A DNA stretch of 64,000 bases from Chloroflexota bacterium (GTDB lineage: Bacteria; Chloroflexota; Anaerolineae; Anaerolineales; Anaerolineaceae). The stretch is taken from the NCBI GenBank assembly GCA_012522475.1, contig JAAYKH010000021.1:1-64000 (forward strand), written 5' to 3'. A program made the translations under genes and the position numbers. The notes below the pieces were generated by a model. The model ran no database searches, was not told the DNA's origin, and worked only from the letters and a program-made list of their open reading frames with translations. Numbering within the stretch: position 1 is the stretch's first letter; each line of letters opens with the position of its first letter. This document shows positions 37,717 through 47,386 of the stretch, in pieces.

Positions 37717-38598
37717 ATGCAATTGACCGTGGCTGATGACAAAAGAGCGCTACAACCAACCCGCTTACCGGCTTTAGACTATCTGGTCATCGGGCACGTG
37801 ACAGCAGACTTAACGTCTCTTGGCGTTCGTTTGGGGGGCACAGCAGCCTTTTCTGGATTAACCGCACAAGCCTTAGGCCTGAAAACAGGCATAATTACAG
37901 CGTGTTCGCCAGAATTAGATATCAGCCTCGTCAATCCTCTTATAAAGTACATAAAAAACAGCTCGAAATCAACCACTTTTGAAAACATTTCCAACGGCGT
38001 TCACCGGGTTCAGCACCTTTATCATCGGGCTGAACCGCTCACAAAGGATGATATACCCCAGTTTGATCCTGATCCAGATATCGTTCACCTCGGCCCTGTA
38101 GCCAATGAAGTGGATTGGGAAATCCTATCCCGGTTTCCACACAGTCTGAAATGCCTGACGCCGCAGGGTTGGATGCGCGGGACAGACCCTGATCAGAAAG
38201 TGGTTTATCAGCATTGGGAAGGTTTTGAAAACATCCTGCCACAGGCAGACGTCGCCGTCATCAGCCATGAAGATGTACGCATGGAAGAGAGCTTGATTGA
38301 AGAAATGGCCAGCGCTATTCCTGTTTTTGTCGTCACCGAAAATTTCCGCGGAGCGCGGGTTTATTGGCACAATGATGTCCGTTTTATTAAGGCGCCTGAG
38401 GTAAAATATGAGGACGATACAGGTGCAGGAGATATTTTTGCAACTGCTTTCTTTTACCGGTATCTTTTTACGAAAGCCCCCTGGGAAGCTGGACGATTTG
38501 CAGTCACGCTTGCCTCCTGTTCGGTAACGCGCCAGCATTTGAATAGTATTCCCACCGCGGATGAAATCCTTCAAGCGAAAATGCAACTCATCGGGTAA
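37717..38598 (+). CDS. PfkB/ribokinase family sugar kinase
   Basis: A 293-residue kinase. The front motif LGGTAAFSGLTAQALG matches the PfkB glycine pair. The ATP/catalytic motif is DDTGAGDIFATAFFYRY near residue 240, with the catalytic Asp present. The substrate is unknown. The start is ATG 37717 or possibly GTG 37729; a 17-codon frame (37683-37736) overlaps the start. The gene lies 14 bases before parA, so it is likely cotranscribed with the partition genes. Confidence 0.8.
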   Translation: MQLTVADDKRALQPTRLPALDYLVIGHVTADLTSLGVRLGGTAAFSGLTAQALGLKTGIITACSPELDISLVNPLIKYIKNSSKSTTFENISNGVHRVQHLYHRAEPLTKDDIPQFDPDPDIVHLGPVANEVDWEILSRFPHSLKCLTPQGWMRGTDPDQKVVYQHWEGFENILPQADVAVISHEDVRMEESLIEEMASAIPVFVVTENFRGARVYWHNDVRFIKAPEVKYEDDTGAGDIFATAFFYRYLFTKAPWEAGRFAVTLASCSVTRQHLNSIPTADEILQAKMQLIG

Positions 38599-38612
38599 AT
38601 AAGGATTCAGTT

Positions 38613-39416
38613 ATGACCTTAGGCAAAATTTATACGATTGTTAATCAAAAAGGCGGCGTTGGTAAAACAACTACAGCAATCAACCTGGGGGCTTATTTGG
38701 GCAATTTTGGGCAAAAAGTCTTGATTATTGATATCGACCCGCAATCCAACGCTACTTCTTGTTTAGGAATCAACAAACATGATATTGATAGTGGAACCTA
38801 TAATGTGTTGATTGGTGCTCAACCCATTCTTCCTCAAATTTTGCATAATCCTCGTTTTAAATTATCCTTATTGCCTTCTTCACCTGCGCTGGCTGGGGCT
38901 GAAATAGAACTGATTGACGTCCAAAATCGGGAATATTCTCTAAAAAATATACTTGAACCGATTAAATATCGCTATGACTATATCCTGATCGATTGTCCTC
39001 CATCGTTAGGCCTGCTGACGGTAAATGGACTTGTCGCCGCGATCGATGGTGTATTAATTCCAGTGCAATGTGAATTCCTGGCATTAGAAGGTTTAGGGCA
39101 GTTAACCAGAACCATTAATCTGGTGAAGACCTCACTATATAAAGAATTGGAAATCCGCGGCGTCATCCTGACCATGTTTGATGGTCGAACCAACCTGGCT
39201 TCGGACGTCGTTGAAGAGGTCAGGCGATATTTTGGAGATCAAGTTTTTAATACAATTATTCCACGTTCTATTCGTCTGGCTGAAGCCCCATCTTATGGCC
39301 AGCCTATATCAATTTACGCGCCTGAATCCACCGGCGGCCAAGCCTACAAGGCGCTCGCTAAAGAATTGTTAGCTGCAGACAACATACACAAAACGATCAT
39401 TCAGGAGGTAACCTAA
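38613..39416 (+). CDS. parA: Chromosome partitioning ATPase ParA (Soj)
   Basis: A 267-residue Walker-type ATPase with NQKGGVGKTTTAINLG (K17), DIDPQSNATSCLGI and IDCPPSLGLLTVNGL. It forms nucleoid-bound dimers that move ParB-parS complexes. It overlaps parB by one base. No parS (TGTTTCACGTGAAACA-like) site was found by eye in the surrounding sequence. Confidence 0.93.
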   Translation: MTLGKIYTIVNQKGGVGKTTTAINLGAYLGNFGQKVLIIDIDPQSNATSCLGINKHDIDSGTYNVLIGAQPILPQILHNPRFKLSLLPSSPALAGAEIELIDVQNREYSLKNILEPIKYRYDYILIDCPPSLGLLTVNGLVAAIDGVLIPVQCEFLALEGLGQLTRTINLVKTSLYKELEIRGVILTMFDGRTNLASDVVEEVRRYFGDQVFNTIIPRSIRLAEAPSYGQPISIYAPESTGGQAYKALAKELLAADNIHKTIIQEVT

Positions 39417-40288
39417 TGGCACGTAGACCCGGTCTGGGAAAAGGGTTGGACGCGTTAATTCCCTCAGGTGAAGACAAAAGTGCTGAAAGTCCGACCCTCG
39501 CTGGTGACAGCATCCAGCACATTCCCGTCGAAAGTATCCTCCCCAACCCCCATCAACCGCGCAGCATTATTAATGATGAAGCTTTAAATGAATTAGCTGC
39601 GTCTATTCTTGAGCATGGGATCTTGCAGCCATTGATCGTCTCCAAGCAACCTGATCAAGATGCCTATACCCTGGTTGCCGGTGAGCGCCGTTGGCGAGCA
39701 GCAAAACTTGCCGGGCTCGTCCTGGTGCCTGTCATTGAACGCACGGTCACAGAACAAGACCAATTAGAACTGGCCCTAATCGAAAACCTGCAGCGCAGCG
39801 ACCTTTCACCCCTTGAAACTGCCGAGGCTTACCGCCATTTGGTTGAAGATTTCTCCCTGACCCATGAACAGGTTGCTGAACGAGTGGGAAAAAGCCGAAC
39901 CAGCGTCACCTATACTTTGCGTTTGTTAAACCTTCCTGAACAAGTCAGGAAATCGCTTGCTGAGAACTTGATCAGTGAAGGACATGCCCGGGCACTCCTT
40001 GGGTTATCAACTGAAGCCGCCCAATATTCGGTTTTAAGTGTTATTCTGCGAGAAAACTTAAACGTCCGCCAAACCGAGGCTTTGGTAAAGAAAATGAGCG
40101 GCGAAAAGCCGCTCGCCAGGCCCAAACCTGCTCCTTCACCCGAAGTTAGCGAGCTGGAAAGCCGGCTTAGAAGTCACTTCGGAACAAAAGTAGCGCTCAA
40201 TGACGGAAGGAATGGTGGAAGACTGGTGATTTATTATTATTCCAACGAAGAACTCAACGCAATTTTAGACAAAATCCTGAACGAATAA
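39416..40288 (+). CDS. parB: Chromosome partitioning protein ParB (Spo0J)
   Basis: A 290-residue protein. The N-terminal CTPase domain has VAGERRWRAAKLAG and IENLQRSDLSPLETAEAY. The helix-turn-helix is LTHEQVAERVGKSRTSVTYTLRLL. A C-terminal dimerisation region (about 235-290) follows a proline-rich linker. It loads on parS and slides as a CTP clamp. The start overlaps the parA stop (TAATG). Confidence 0.93.
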   Translation: MARRPGLGKGLDALIPSGEDKSAESPTLAGDSIQHIPVESILPNPHQPRSIINDEALNELAASILEHGILQPLIVSKQPDQDAYTLVAGERRWRAAKLAGLVLVPVIERTVTEQDQLELALIENLQRSDLSPLETAEAYRHLVEDFSLTHEQVAERVGKSRTSVTYTLRLLNLPEQVRKSLAENLISEGHARALLGLSTEAAQYSVLSVILRENLNVRQTEALVKKMSGEKPLARPKPAPSPEVSELESRLRSHFGTKVALNDGRNGGRLVIYYYSNEELNAILDKILNE

Positions 40289-40292
40289 CCCG

Positions 40293-41903
40293 ATGATCTT
40301 ATTTCACAACGCAACTGTCCATGCATCGGAATACACTGGTGCCACGGCGCTTGTGATCGCCCATGGCCGTTTTCTTGCCATTGGTAAAGATGCTGATATT
40401 CTCGATGCTTTTTCCTCGCGCGCTAAACCATTTAATTTAAATGGCAAAACTATTTTTCCGGGTCTTATCGACGCGCACATCCATCTCCGCAATTTGGCAG
40501 AAAGCATGTCAATGGTTGATTGCGAGACAGCCACCCGGCAAGAATGTCTCTCCCGGGTGAAGAATCTTGCTGATCGGCTACCTAAGGATGCCTGGATCAG
40601 AGGGCATGGCTGGAATCATAATCAATGGGTAGAAGGTTTCGGCAATGCCGGTCTGCTGGATGAGGTTTGTGGTGGCAGGCCTGCTTATCTGACCGCTAAA
40701 TCTTTACATGCATCCTGGGCAAATAGCCAAGCATTGGCTTTGGCGGGAATTGACGCACAAACACCAGACCCACCCGGGGGGATCATTCAACGGGACGCTA
40801 CCGGTCAGCCTACCGGCATCCTCCTGGAGGCCGGTGCTAAAAAGCTGGTCGAAGAGCTTCTCCCCAAGCTCAGTGCCCAGGATATTCTTAACAATATTCG
40901 AGCTTTAATACCCGAACTCTGGGAAGCCGGCCTGGTAGGCGTTCACGATTTTGATGATTTCACCTGTTGGACAGCCCTGCAAGCGCTCAAGCAGACAACA
41001 AGCACTCCGTTGCGGGTCCATAAACAAATCCCTTTTTCACATCTGGATACTTTTATTGCTGCAGGTTTGCGCACAGGCTTTGGTGACAATCATTTAAATT
41101 TGGGTGGTGTTAAGCTATTTGTGGACGGCGCCCTGGGCCCGCAAACTGCGGCCCTGTTCCAGCCGTATGAAGGATCACAGGTTACAGGCGACCTCTTGTT
41201 GACTGAAGATGAACTTTTTGAAATAGGCGCCTACTCAGTAAGCCATGGTATCTCCCTGGCCGTCCATGCTATTGGTGACTTGGCGAACCACACTGTTTTG
41301 AATGCTTTTGAAAGAATCAGAATCTACGAAGAAGAGCACCATTTACCGCATTTGCCTTATCGAATTGAACACGTTCAGATTATTGATCCTGAAGATCTGC
41401 CCCGTTTCAAAAAATTAGGTGTGATTGCCTCTGTGCAACCCATCCATGCCCCTTCCGATATGGTCATGGCAGACCGTTTCCTGGGTAGTCGGGCAGATCA
41501 TGCCTATGCTTACCGATCACTCCTGAATTCTGGCGCAACTTTAGTCATGGGCTCTGATGCACCGGTGGAACCTTATCACCCCTTTTACGGATTGCATGCT
41601 GCGGTAACTCGATGTCAACTGGACGGTGAACCTGGAGAAGCGGGATGGCATCCTGAACAGCGTTTATCACTTTCAGACGCTCTATTGGGTTTCACGTATG
41701 CGCCTTCTTCAGTTGCAGGATTTAGCGATCAGCTTGGCAAAATCTCACCCGGCTATCAAGCTGATTTTCTTCTCCTCAACGAGGGTCCTTTTAAAATTTC
41801 CCCACATGCACTGGGATCAATCCAGCCTCTGGCCACCTTCATCGCGGGCGACTGTGTGTATAACACCACAGAACATCTTTTTGAAACACAGGGTAGCGAG
41901 TAA
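40293..41903 (+). CDS. Amidohydrolase family protein (YtcJ type)
   Basis: A 536-residue metal-dependent hydrolase of the composite-domain type. The metal motif is IDAHIHLRNL (about 61-70). The central His is in AVHAIGDLANHTV, the next in YRIEHVQIIDPED, and the terminal Asp in LVMGSDAPVEPYHPF. The substrate is unknown. It starts four bases after parB and is therefore likely part of the pfkB-parA-parB unit. Confidence 0.88.
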   Translation: MILFHNATVHASEYTGATALVIAHGRFLAIGKDADILDAFSSRAKPFNLNGKTIFPGLIDAHIHLRNLAESMSMVDCETATRQECLSRVKNLADRLPKDAWIRGHGWNHNQWVEGFGNAGLLDEVCGGRPAYLTAKSLHASWANSQALALAGIDAQTPDPPGGIIQRDATGQPTGILLEAGAKKLVEELLPKLSAQDILNNIRALIPELWEAGLVGVHDFDDFTCWTALQALKQTTSTPLRVHKQIPFSHLDTFIAAGLRTGFGDNHLNLGGVKLFVDGALGPQTAALFQPYEGSQVTGDLLLTEDELFEIGAYSVSHGISLAVHAIGDLANHTVLNAFERIRIYEEEHHLPHLPYRIEHVQIIDPEDLPRFKKLGVIASVQPIHAPSDMVMADRFLGSRADHAYAYRSLLNSGATLVMGSDAPVEPYHPFYGLHAAVTRCQLDGEPGEAGWHPEQRLSLSDALLGFTYAPSSVAGFSDQLGKISPGYQADFLLLNEGPFKISPHALGSIQPLATFIAGDCVYNTTEHLFETQGSE

Positions 41904-41929
41904 AATACTTCAAATGAGCCGGCTTACGC

Positions 41930-41935
41930 TATAAT
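41930..41935 (+). promoter_or_regulatory. -10 box for the double-XRE regulator gene
   Basis: Perfect TATAAT, 46 bases before ATG 41982. The -35 match is weak. Confidence 0.4.
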
Positions 41936-41981
41936 AAATCTGCATCAAATCGGTGATTAAAACAGTGTCAGGACGTTTCAA

Positions 41982-42650
41982 ATGCTCGAATCGAATAATC
42001 AAATCCTCAAACGGATTAAATTTATCAGAAAAAGCAAACGGTTCAGTGTTCATGATTGCGCCTCTATTCTGGGTATATCAAAAGAAGCTTATCTCAATAT
42101 TGAAAATGGAACTCAGCCGATCACTTTGCCAGAGCTTGAATTGTTGGCGCTCTACTTTTGCGAAGCGCCCTCTGTCATCATTTTCGCCGATCAGATGCCC
42201 AACAAAAACCTCGCCTTTCTTGATGAAAACCTGAGCCTGCACTACAAAAGGATTCGAGAAAAGATGTTACGGGCCCAGATTATCCAGGCAAGAGAAAAAC
42301 TCGCCCTGACCTTAACAGATGTTCAAAAAGCCACGCACATCTCCATAGAAACGTTGACCTCATATGACGAGGGAACCTCGTTAATGCCCATTGATGATCT
42401 GATTAAAATCACCTGCTTTTTAGGCATCCCTTCGGAAGCTCTCCATGAGCCGCTCTGGACCAGTCAGCCTGACCTTGAAAGTGAAACGGCCGGCGATAAC
42501 TGGCATCCCGAGTATCAAAGTCCAGATTCTCTGGTGCAACTGGATGATCAGGATGCTTACATAGATATCCTTGATGCCTTTGGGAGGATCCCTAAAGAAG
42601 ACCAGGCTTATATCGTAAAGTATTTAATTGAAAAACTTCGGGCTATGTGA
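41982..42650 (+). CDS. Tandem XRE-type helix-turn-helix regulator
   Basis: A 222-residue protein with two Cro/C1-type HTH domains. The first is about residues 8-62 (FSVHDCASILGISKEAYLNI), the second about 96-150 (LTLTDVQKATHISIETLTSY). The C-terminal 70 residues end in a short acidic helix. AGGA lies eight bases before the ATG. Two HTH units in one chain could bind a pair of half-sites without dimerising. The target is unknown. Confidence 0.75.
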   Translation: MLESNNQILKRIKFIRKSKRFSVHDCASILGISKEAYLNIENGTQPITLPELELLALYFCEAPSVIIFADQMPNKNLAFLDENLSLHYKRIREKMLRAQIIQAREKLALTLTDVQKATHISIETLTSYDEGTSLMPIDDLIKITCFLGIPSEALHEPLWTSQPDLESETAGDNWHPEYQSPDSLVQLDDQDAYIDILDAFGRIPKEDQAYIVKYLIEKLRAM

Positions 42651-42703
42651 GCCACAATCATCAAAGCAATTATTTTTTGTTTTCCACAAAGTGATGATGT
42701 CCT

Positions 42704-43573
42704 ATGCCAGCTTTCCAGACATTCACACAACAGGATACATCAATAACCAACGCAACCCATGCTGATCAAAGGGCCATTAGCCACTTCCTCAGCAATTGCT
42801 CCCGTATCCATCATCATTTAGATTGGCTTTCTACATCAGAGTGGATCGGCAAACAACCTTTTCTTCTTGAAAAACACCAGCAACAGATTGAAGCAATCCT
42901 TCTGGCTACACCCGAGGTTCCAGAAGTGGCATGGATTCGCCTGTTTGGTATCAGGGATCTCGAGTTACTTAAGCCCACATGGGAACAAATGCTGCATAAG
43001 GCCATAACCATTCTTAATCCATTGAGAGCAAAAACACTGGCAGCACTCGGTACCAATGAGGTTTTTTCTTCTCTGCTCATCGGATCAGGTTTCAGGCATA
43101 CTAATGATGTTGTTATCCTCGAGAATAACAATCCTGCCGAACTCCCCGTCTACACTTCAGCACAGATTGAGATCCGTCAGATGTGTGTCAATGACTTGCC
43201 AGAAGTCACTCACCTTGATCAAAGCACCTTTGCCCCAATCTGGCAAAACTCTTTAGACAGCCTTAAAAAGGCCTATCAGCTCAAAGAGGTCGCCACAGTG
43301 GCAGTTAATCAGCAGCAAATCGTTGGTTATCAGATCAGCACCGTTTTTAGCAAACATAGCCATCTGGCCCGCCTTGCAGTCCATCCGGATCACCAGGGAC
43401 AGAAAATCGCCTCACTGCTGGTGAATGATCTGTTCATGCGATTAACTGAGAAGCATATTTGTCAGGCAACAGTTAACACCCAGGCTGACAATCACCCTTC
43501 GTTAGCGGTTTATTTTAAATTTGGGTTTCAAAAAACTGGAAAGGTAATCCCTGTCTATCAATATGACCTATAA
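42704..43573 (+). CDS. GNAT family N-acetyltransferase
   Basis: A 289-residue protein. The C-terminal half (about 150-289) has the acetyl-CoA motif ARLAVHPDHQGQKIASLLVNDL and a terminal NHPSLAVYFKFGFQKTG. The N-terminal half resembles a degenerate second GNAT fold without the motif. The substrate is unknown. No strong ribosome site was seen before the ATG. Confidence 0.82.
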   Translation: MPAFQTFTQQDTSITNATHADQRAISHFLSNCSRIHHHLDWLSTSEWIGKQPFLLEKHQQQIEAILLATPEVPEVAWIRLFGIRDLELLKPTWEQMLHKAITILNPLRAKTLAALGTNEVFSSLLIGSGFRHTNDVVILENNNPAELPVYTSAQIEIRQMCVNDLPEVTHLDQSTFAPIWQNSLDSLKKAYQLKEVATVAVNQQQIVGYQISTVFSKHSHLARLAVHPDHQGQKIASLLVNDLFMRLTEKHICQATVNTQADNHPSLAVYFKFGFQKTGKVIPVYQYDL

Positions 43574-43668
43574 CTCAATAAGTCGACGCAGAATGTTCAG
43601 ATGACTTTCTGGACATTCTCTTCGATTTGTGGGAAAATCATACCATTCATTATCCAATGGAGTTCTTT

Positions 43669-44343
43669 ATGGCCACAAAACAAACAAGGCGTCAAATATT
43701 AAAAATCAAACATATCAAGCAAAAACGAAAAAAGAACAAGCGCGCGCTATTAATCGCGCTTGGGGTTGTCTTGCTAATCAGCCTGGCAATCATTTTGCCC
43801 AATTTACTGCGAGCCAAACCAAACTATAAGAGCAGCAGCACTGGGTTCACACTTGGAAACCCTGATGCCCCGATCAGCGTGGTGAATTTTTCGAGTTTTT
43901 ATTGTGGCTATTGTGAACTTTTTTCCCAGACTGACGAACCCGAATTTATTAAAAACTATGTGGACACGGGCGATGTTTTTTATCGCTATGTCAACCTGGC
44001 TTTTTCAAACGATGAAGAAACCCTGAATGCAGGAAAGGCCGCCTACTGTGCCGCGGAACAAAACCTCTTTTTTAATATGAAACCAAGTTTTTATTCAGCC
44101 TCGCGTGAACAGGACGGTTTTTCAATCTCTAACATAATTCGCATGGCGGAAGCAGCAGGTGTGGATCGTGAGCAGTTTGAAATCTGTCTTTTGGAAAACG
44201 AAACCCTGGAGAAAGCGCTGTCTGATGATATCCTTTTTGCTCAATCCATCGGTCTGACTGGAACGCCAAGTTTTTTGGTGAATGACCAGTTGGTTTTTTC
44301 TAACCAATTAATCCCCCTGGTAGAATCACTGTTGGAACAATAG
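43669..44343 (+). CDS. DsbA-like membrane-anchored thiol oxidoreductase
   Basis: 224 residues from ATG 43669 (GGAG six bases upstream; an earlier in-frame GTG is unlikely). It has a very basic cytoplasmic start, one membrane helix (about 27-46) and a thioredoxin fold with a helical insertion. The active site is C79-G-Y-C82 in VNFSSFYCGYCELF, and the cis-Pro loop is TGTPSFLVNDQLV. It probably acts on disulfides in exported proteins. Confidence 0.87.
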   Translation: MATKQTRRQILKIKHIKQKRKKNKRALLIALGVVLLISLAIILPNLLRAKPNYKSSSTGFTLGNPDAPISVVNFSSFYCGYCELFSQTDEPEFIKNYVDTGDVFYRYVNLAFSNDEETLNAGKAAYCAAEQNLFFNMKPSFYSASREQDGFSISNIIRMAEAAGVDREQFEICLLENETLEKALSDDILFAQSIGLTGTPSFLVNDQLVFSNQLIPLVESLLEQ

Positions 44344-44403
44344 TTCCAAAACTACGCGAAAGTTATTTGTATATCTCAAACAACATATAAAAACTGAAAC
44401 GCT

Positions 44404-45117
44404 TTACCCGCCAAAAAACCGTTCCAGAATCAGCATAATTAACGGTGTAACCAACAATCCCGGCAGAAAACTACCTGTCCGGATTTTTTTAACCTTCAAC
44501 AAGCTGCTGAGGGAAACCGAGATTAAAACCAAACCGCCCACAGCCGTCATTTCTGTGATCATTGCAGGGGAAAAGAATTGACTGAACAATCCGGACATAA
44601 GTGAGATTCCACCCTGGTAAATCAGAATGCTTAGTGCAGAAAAGCCCACACCAATGCCCAGAGAAGAAGCGAAAGCGATCGAAGCAAATCCATCTAAAAT
44701 TGCTTTGATGGTTAGCATTTCATAATTTCCGGTTACCCCATCCTGAATTGCTCCTAAAATCGCGATCGGTCCGATAACAAAAACCAGTGACGCGGTAACA
44801 AAACCTTCAACAAATTTTGATGATGTTCCCTGCTGGGGTCTGCCCCGATTGACCAGTTGATTTAAGATTTCTCCAAGTTTTGCCAGGTGTTCCTCTACCT
44901 GCCACCATTCCCCCAACAAAGCCCCAATTAACAATCCACCCAAGGGAACCAGAGGATTCGCTGTTTCTAAAAAAGACATTATGCCATAGGCCAGTGTGAA
45001 TAAACCCAGGCCAGACACCACTGTTTCTCGTAGTTGTGTCGAAAGGCGGGTGCCAATCAAGATTCCAAAAATAGAACCAAGCACAATGGTAGCGACATTA
45101 ATCAATGTACCAATCAT
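44404..45117 (-). CDS. DUF554 family membrane protein
   Basis: A 237-residue, glycine-rich membrane protein with about seven hydrophobic segments. Its start, MIGTLINVATIVLGSIFGIL, is typical of DUF554 (YdfK-like). The function is unknown; a transport role is often supposed. It begins three bases after the ATR gene stop. Confidence 0.82.
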   Translation of the reverse strand: MIGTLINVATIVLGSIFGILIGTRLSTQLRETVVSGLGLFTLAYGIMSFLETANPLVPLGGLLIGALLGEWWQVEEHLAKLGEILNQLVNRGRPQQGTSSKFVEGFVTASLVFVIGPIAILGAIQDGVTGNYEMLTIKAILDGFASIAFASSLGIGVGFSALSILIYQGGISLMSGLFSQFFSPAMITEMTAVGGLVLISVSLSSLLKVKKIRTGSFLPGLLVTPLIMLILERFFGG

Positions 45118-45120
45118 TAC

Positions 45121-45669
45121 TCAATCTTCTTTTGCTAATTGTATGTCGCCCCCGGAAGTAACCGTTTCATAGACCTCAACGATAAATAGCAAAGACGATA
45201 ACCGATTGAGATAGGCGATTAACACCGTTTTTTGGATCAACCCGGCTTCCAACATCTCAACTGCCCGGCGTTCAGCACGCCTGACAATGGTGCGCGCCAG
45301 GTCGATAGCTCCGCTCGCCGGAGAATCGCCTGGAATGATAAATTCCCTGGGCAAATCTATGCCTTCTTCAAGATTTTGAATCTGTGCTTCAAGCCAGGAC
45401 AAATGCTCTTGTTTGATTTGGTCGAATTTATTTGCGGTCTCTGGAGATGCTGACAATTCTGACATTAATAAATACAGGTGTTTTTGAATTTCAAGCAATA
45501 TCGTTTGAGATTTAGAGGTTACGCTTAATGCACGAGCCAACCCAATTGCAGCGTTAGCCTCATCAACACTCCCCACAGATTCGATGCGCAATGACGCTTT
45601 GGATATTCTGCCTTTACCTAAATATCCTGTTGCACCTTGATCACCTTCAGCAGTATAAAAAGAAGCCAT
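45121..45669 (-). CDS. PduO-type cob(I)alamin adenosyltransferase
   Basis: A 182-residue enzyme that transfers adenosyl from ATP to cob(I)alamin. ATP-binding front: YTAEGDQGATGYLGKGRISK. Then SVDEANAAIGLARA, and the C-terminal signature FIIPGDSPASGAIDLARTIV with RRAER. GAGGGG precedes the ATG. No cobalamin riboswitch or B12-dependent enzyme is next to it. Confidence 0.9.
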   Translation of the reverse strand: MASFYTAEGDQGATGYLGKGRISKASLRIESVGSVDEANAAIGLARALSVTSKSQTILLEIQKHLYLLMSELSASPETANKFDQIKQEHLSWLEAQIQNLEEGIDLPREFIIPGDSPASGAIDLARTIVRRAERRAVEMLEAGLIQKTVLIAYLNRLSSLLFIVEVYETVTSGGDIQLAKED

Positions 45670-45679
45670 TGCCCCTCAC

Positions 45680-47386
45680 TCATTCTTCAATCATGACCGA
45701 TGTTTCTTCCGTAGAAACAATGGTCTCATCACGACCAGCGAGGATATACCACTCGTGAACATTGTAAAACCGATCGCTGGGTTCGAACACGGGGCCAAGG
45801 ACGATACCATTGACATCGGTGCTGATTGCATAGGTATAAGTTGAATAAAATAAAGGCAATGACGGCATTTCTTTCATAAATAAAACCTGAAAATTTCGAT
45901 AAAGCCGTTCACGTTCGCCAATATCAACCGTCATCCGAGCTTGTTCTAAAAACTCGCTGGCTGAGCGATTGTCCCATTCGGCATAATTCTGTCCAGAAAC
46001 AACCTGTGCCTGACCCCAAAATGGGTAGGGGTCGGGGTCTGGTGATCGCATCAGATTGATATCAACCAAGGCCGTTTCATATTCACGTGCTTCAAGGTCA
46101 GCCAGAAGCTGCTCGTACGGTTTGGCAATCAGCTCAACCTGAAGACCGAGGGTTCCCCAATCGGATTTAATCAACGCTGCAATTTGGCTGTGTTTTTCGG
46201 TAGAAGGGTGTAAAAGTGTAACCGCGACCTCTTTGCCGCTTTCTGTGCGGTATCGTTCTGTTTCATCATCGAAATTTACCCCAGCTTCTGTGAACAGACG
46301 CTGGGCTTCATCCAGGTCAAAATTAATGTTTTCCAAATTGGTGTAATACGCCCAGGTGCCGGGCATAATCGGACCATTGGCAAGAACAGCCTGGCCCTGA
46401 AGCACCTGCTCTACCATACGCGTCCGATTGAGTGCATGCATTAATGCCTGTCGAAAGTCTGGGTTCTGGAGGAAATCAACCTCCGGGTTATCCAGATTCA
46501 GATAAACAATCGACATAAGTGGTTCGCGGACGGTGAATTGAGAAAGCGCGGGCTCTTTTAATACCTCGCTCAAAATAGACTGATGCACATTCCCAATCCC
46601 TTCAACCTCGCCACGCCGGTAGGCGTCCAGTGCCGCTTGAGAATTCGGATAATAACGAAAAATAAACTCATCCAGGTACGGACGATCCAGAAAGTATGCG
46701 TCAAAAGCTTCCAGCACCACACCAACAATTTGATCGTTTTCAACCAACAGACGTTGGTATCGAAACGGGCCAGTACCAATCGGCGCCAGATTAAATGGAT
46801 GATCGATCATTGCCTCCAGGCTCAGCCCACCAAGCAAATGTTCGGGGAGGATGCCAAATGTTAAATAATCTAGAAAAGGCGCAAAGGGTTCGGGGAGGAG
46901 AAACTGCATTTGCGTCTCAGATAATAACACGACCTCAACTTGTGCCCAGAAATTTCGCAAATCTTCAGGGATCAAAGAATGCTCTGATTTGAGAAGGTCA
47001 ACAGTGAAGAGCACGTCATTGCTATTAAAAACTTCGCCGTCGTGCCAGTACACTTCATCCCGCAAACTGAAATTGTAAACTGTGCCATCAAAGGAGACAC
47101 CCCAAGATTCAGCTAAATCTGCCTGAGGTAAACCTTGTGAATCAAAACGGACCAGGCCGTTAAATAAAAGTCGGCTCACATCCTGGTCAGGCGGGTTGTG
47201 AACACTGAGAAATGGGTTTAACCGCATGAAATCACCAATTAATGCTTCAGTGTAGATACCACCTGAAATTGGTGATGGCGTAGAAGTCATTTCTTCATCG
47301 CTATCAATTTGCTGAAGAATCAACAAAATCCCGACAATCAACCCGGTAATAAGAATAATTAGCAACTGCCAACGATATTTCTTCAT
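45680..47386 (-). CDS. ABC transporter substrate-binding protein (SBP_bac_5, peptide/solute)
   Basis: A 568-residue extracytoplasmic binding protein anchored by an N-terminal helix (about 7-25). There is no lipobox Cys. Family patterns are VSRLLFNGLVRFD, LAESWGVSFDGTVYNFSLRD, the VYWHDGEVFNSNDVLFTVDL segment, and DFRQALMHALNRTRMVEQVL. The ligand is probably an oligopeptide, but no permease or ATPase genes are adjacent. It follows secG by 100 bases and precedes the ATR gene by 10. Confidence 0.88.
   Translation of the reverse strand: MKKYRWQLLIILITGLIVGILLILQQIDSDEEMTSTPSPISGGIYTEALIGDFMRLNPFLSVHNPPDQDVSRLLFNGLVRFDSQGLPQADLAESWGVSFDGTVYNFSLRDEVYWHDGEVFNSNDVLFTVDLLKSEHSLIPEDLRNFWAQVEVVLLSETQMQFLLPEPFAPFLDYLTFGILPEHLLGGLSLEAMIDHPFNLAPIGTGPFRYQRLLVENDQIVGVVLEAFDAYFLDRPYLDEFIFRYYPNSQAALDAYRRGEVEGIGNVHQSILSEVLKEPALSQFTVREPLMSIVYLNLDNPEVDFLQNPDFRQALMHALNRTRMVEQVLQGQAVLANGPIMPGTWAYYTNLENINFDLDEAQRLFTEAGVNFDDETERYRTESGKEVAVTLLHPSTEKHSQIAALIKSDWGTLGLQVELIAKPYEQLLADLEAREYETALVDINLMRSPDPDPYPFWGQAQVVSGQNYAEWDNRSASEFLEQARMTVDIGERERLYRNFQVLFMKEMPSLPLFYSTYTYAISTDVNGIVLGPVFEPSDRFYNVHEWYILAGRDETIVSTEETSVMIEE

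Noticed and set aside
40096-40114. A GC-rich hairpin (GAGCGGC/GCCGCTC) inside parB
   Set aside because: It lies in coding sequence for the ParB linker and lacks a T run, so it is not a terminator; probably codon chance.
37340-40288. A parS centromere near parAB
   Set aside because: No sequence close to TGTTTCACGTGAAACA was seen by eye; the palindrome at 37412-37439 is AT-rich and unlike parS.
45121-45800. A cobalamin riboswitch for the PduO-type ATR
   Set aside because: The gene lies 10 bases after the preceding CDS, leaving no room, and no B12-box was seen before secG.
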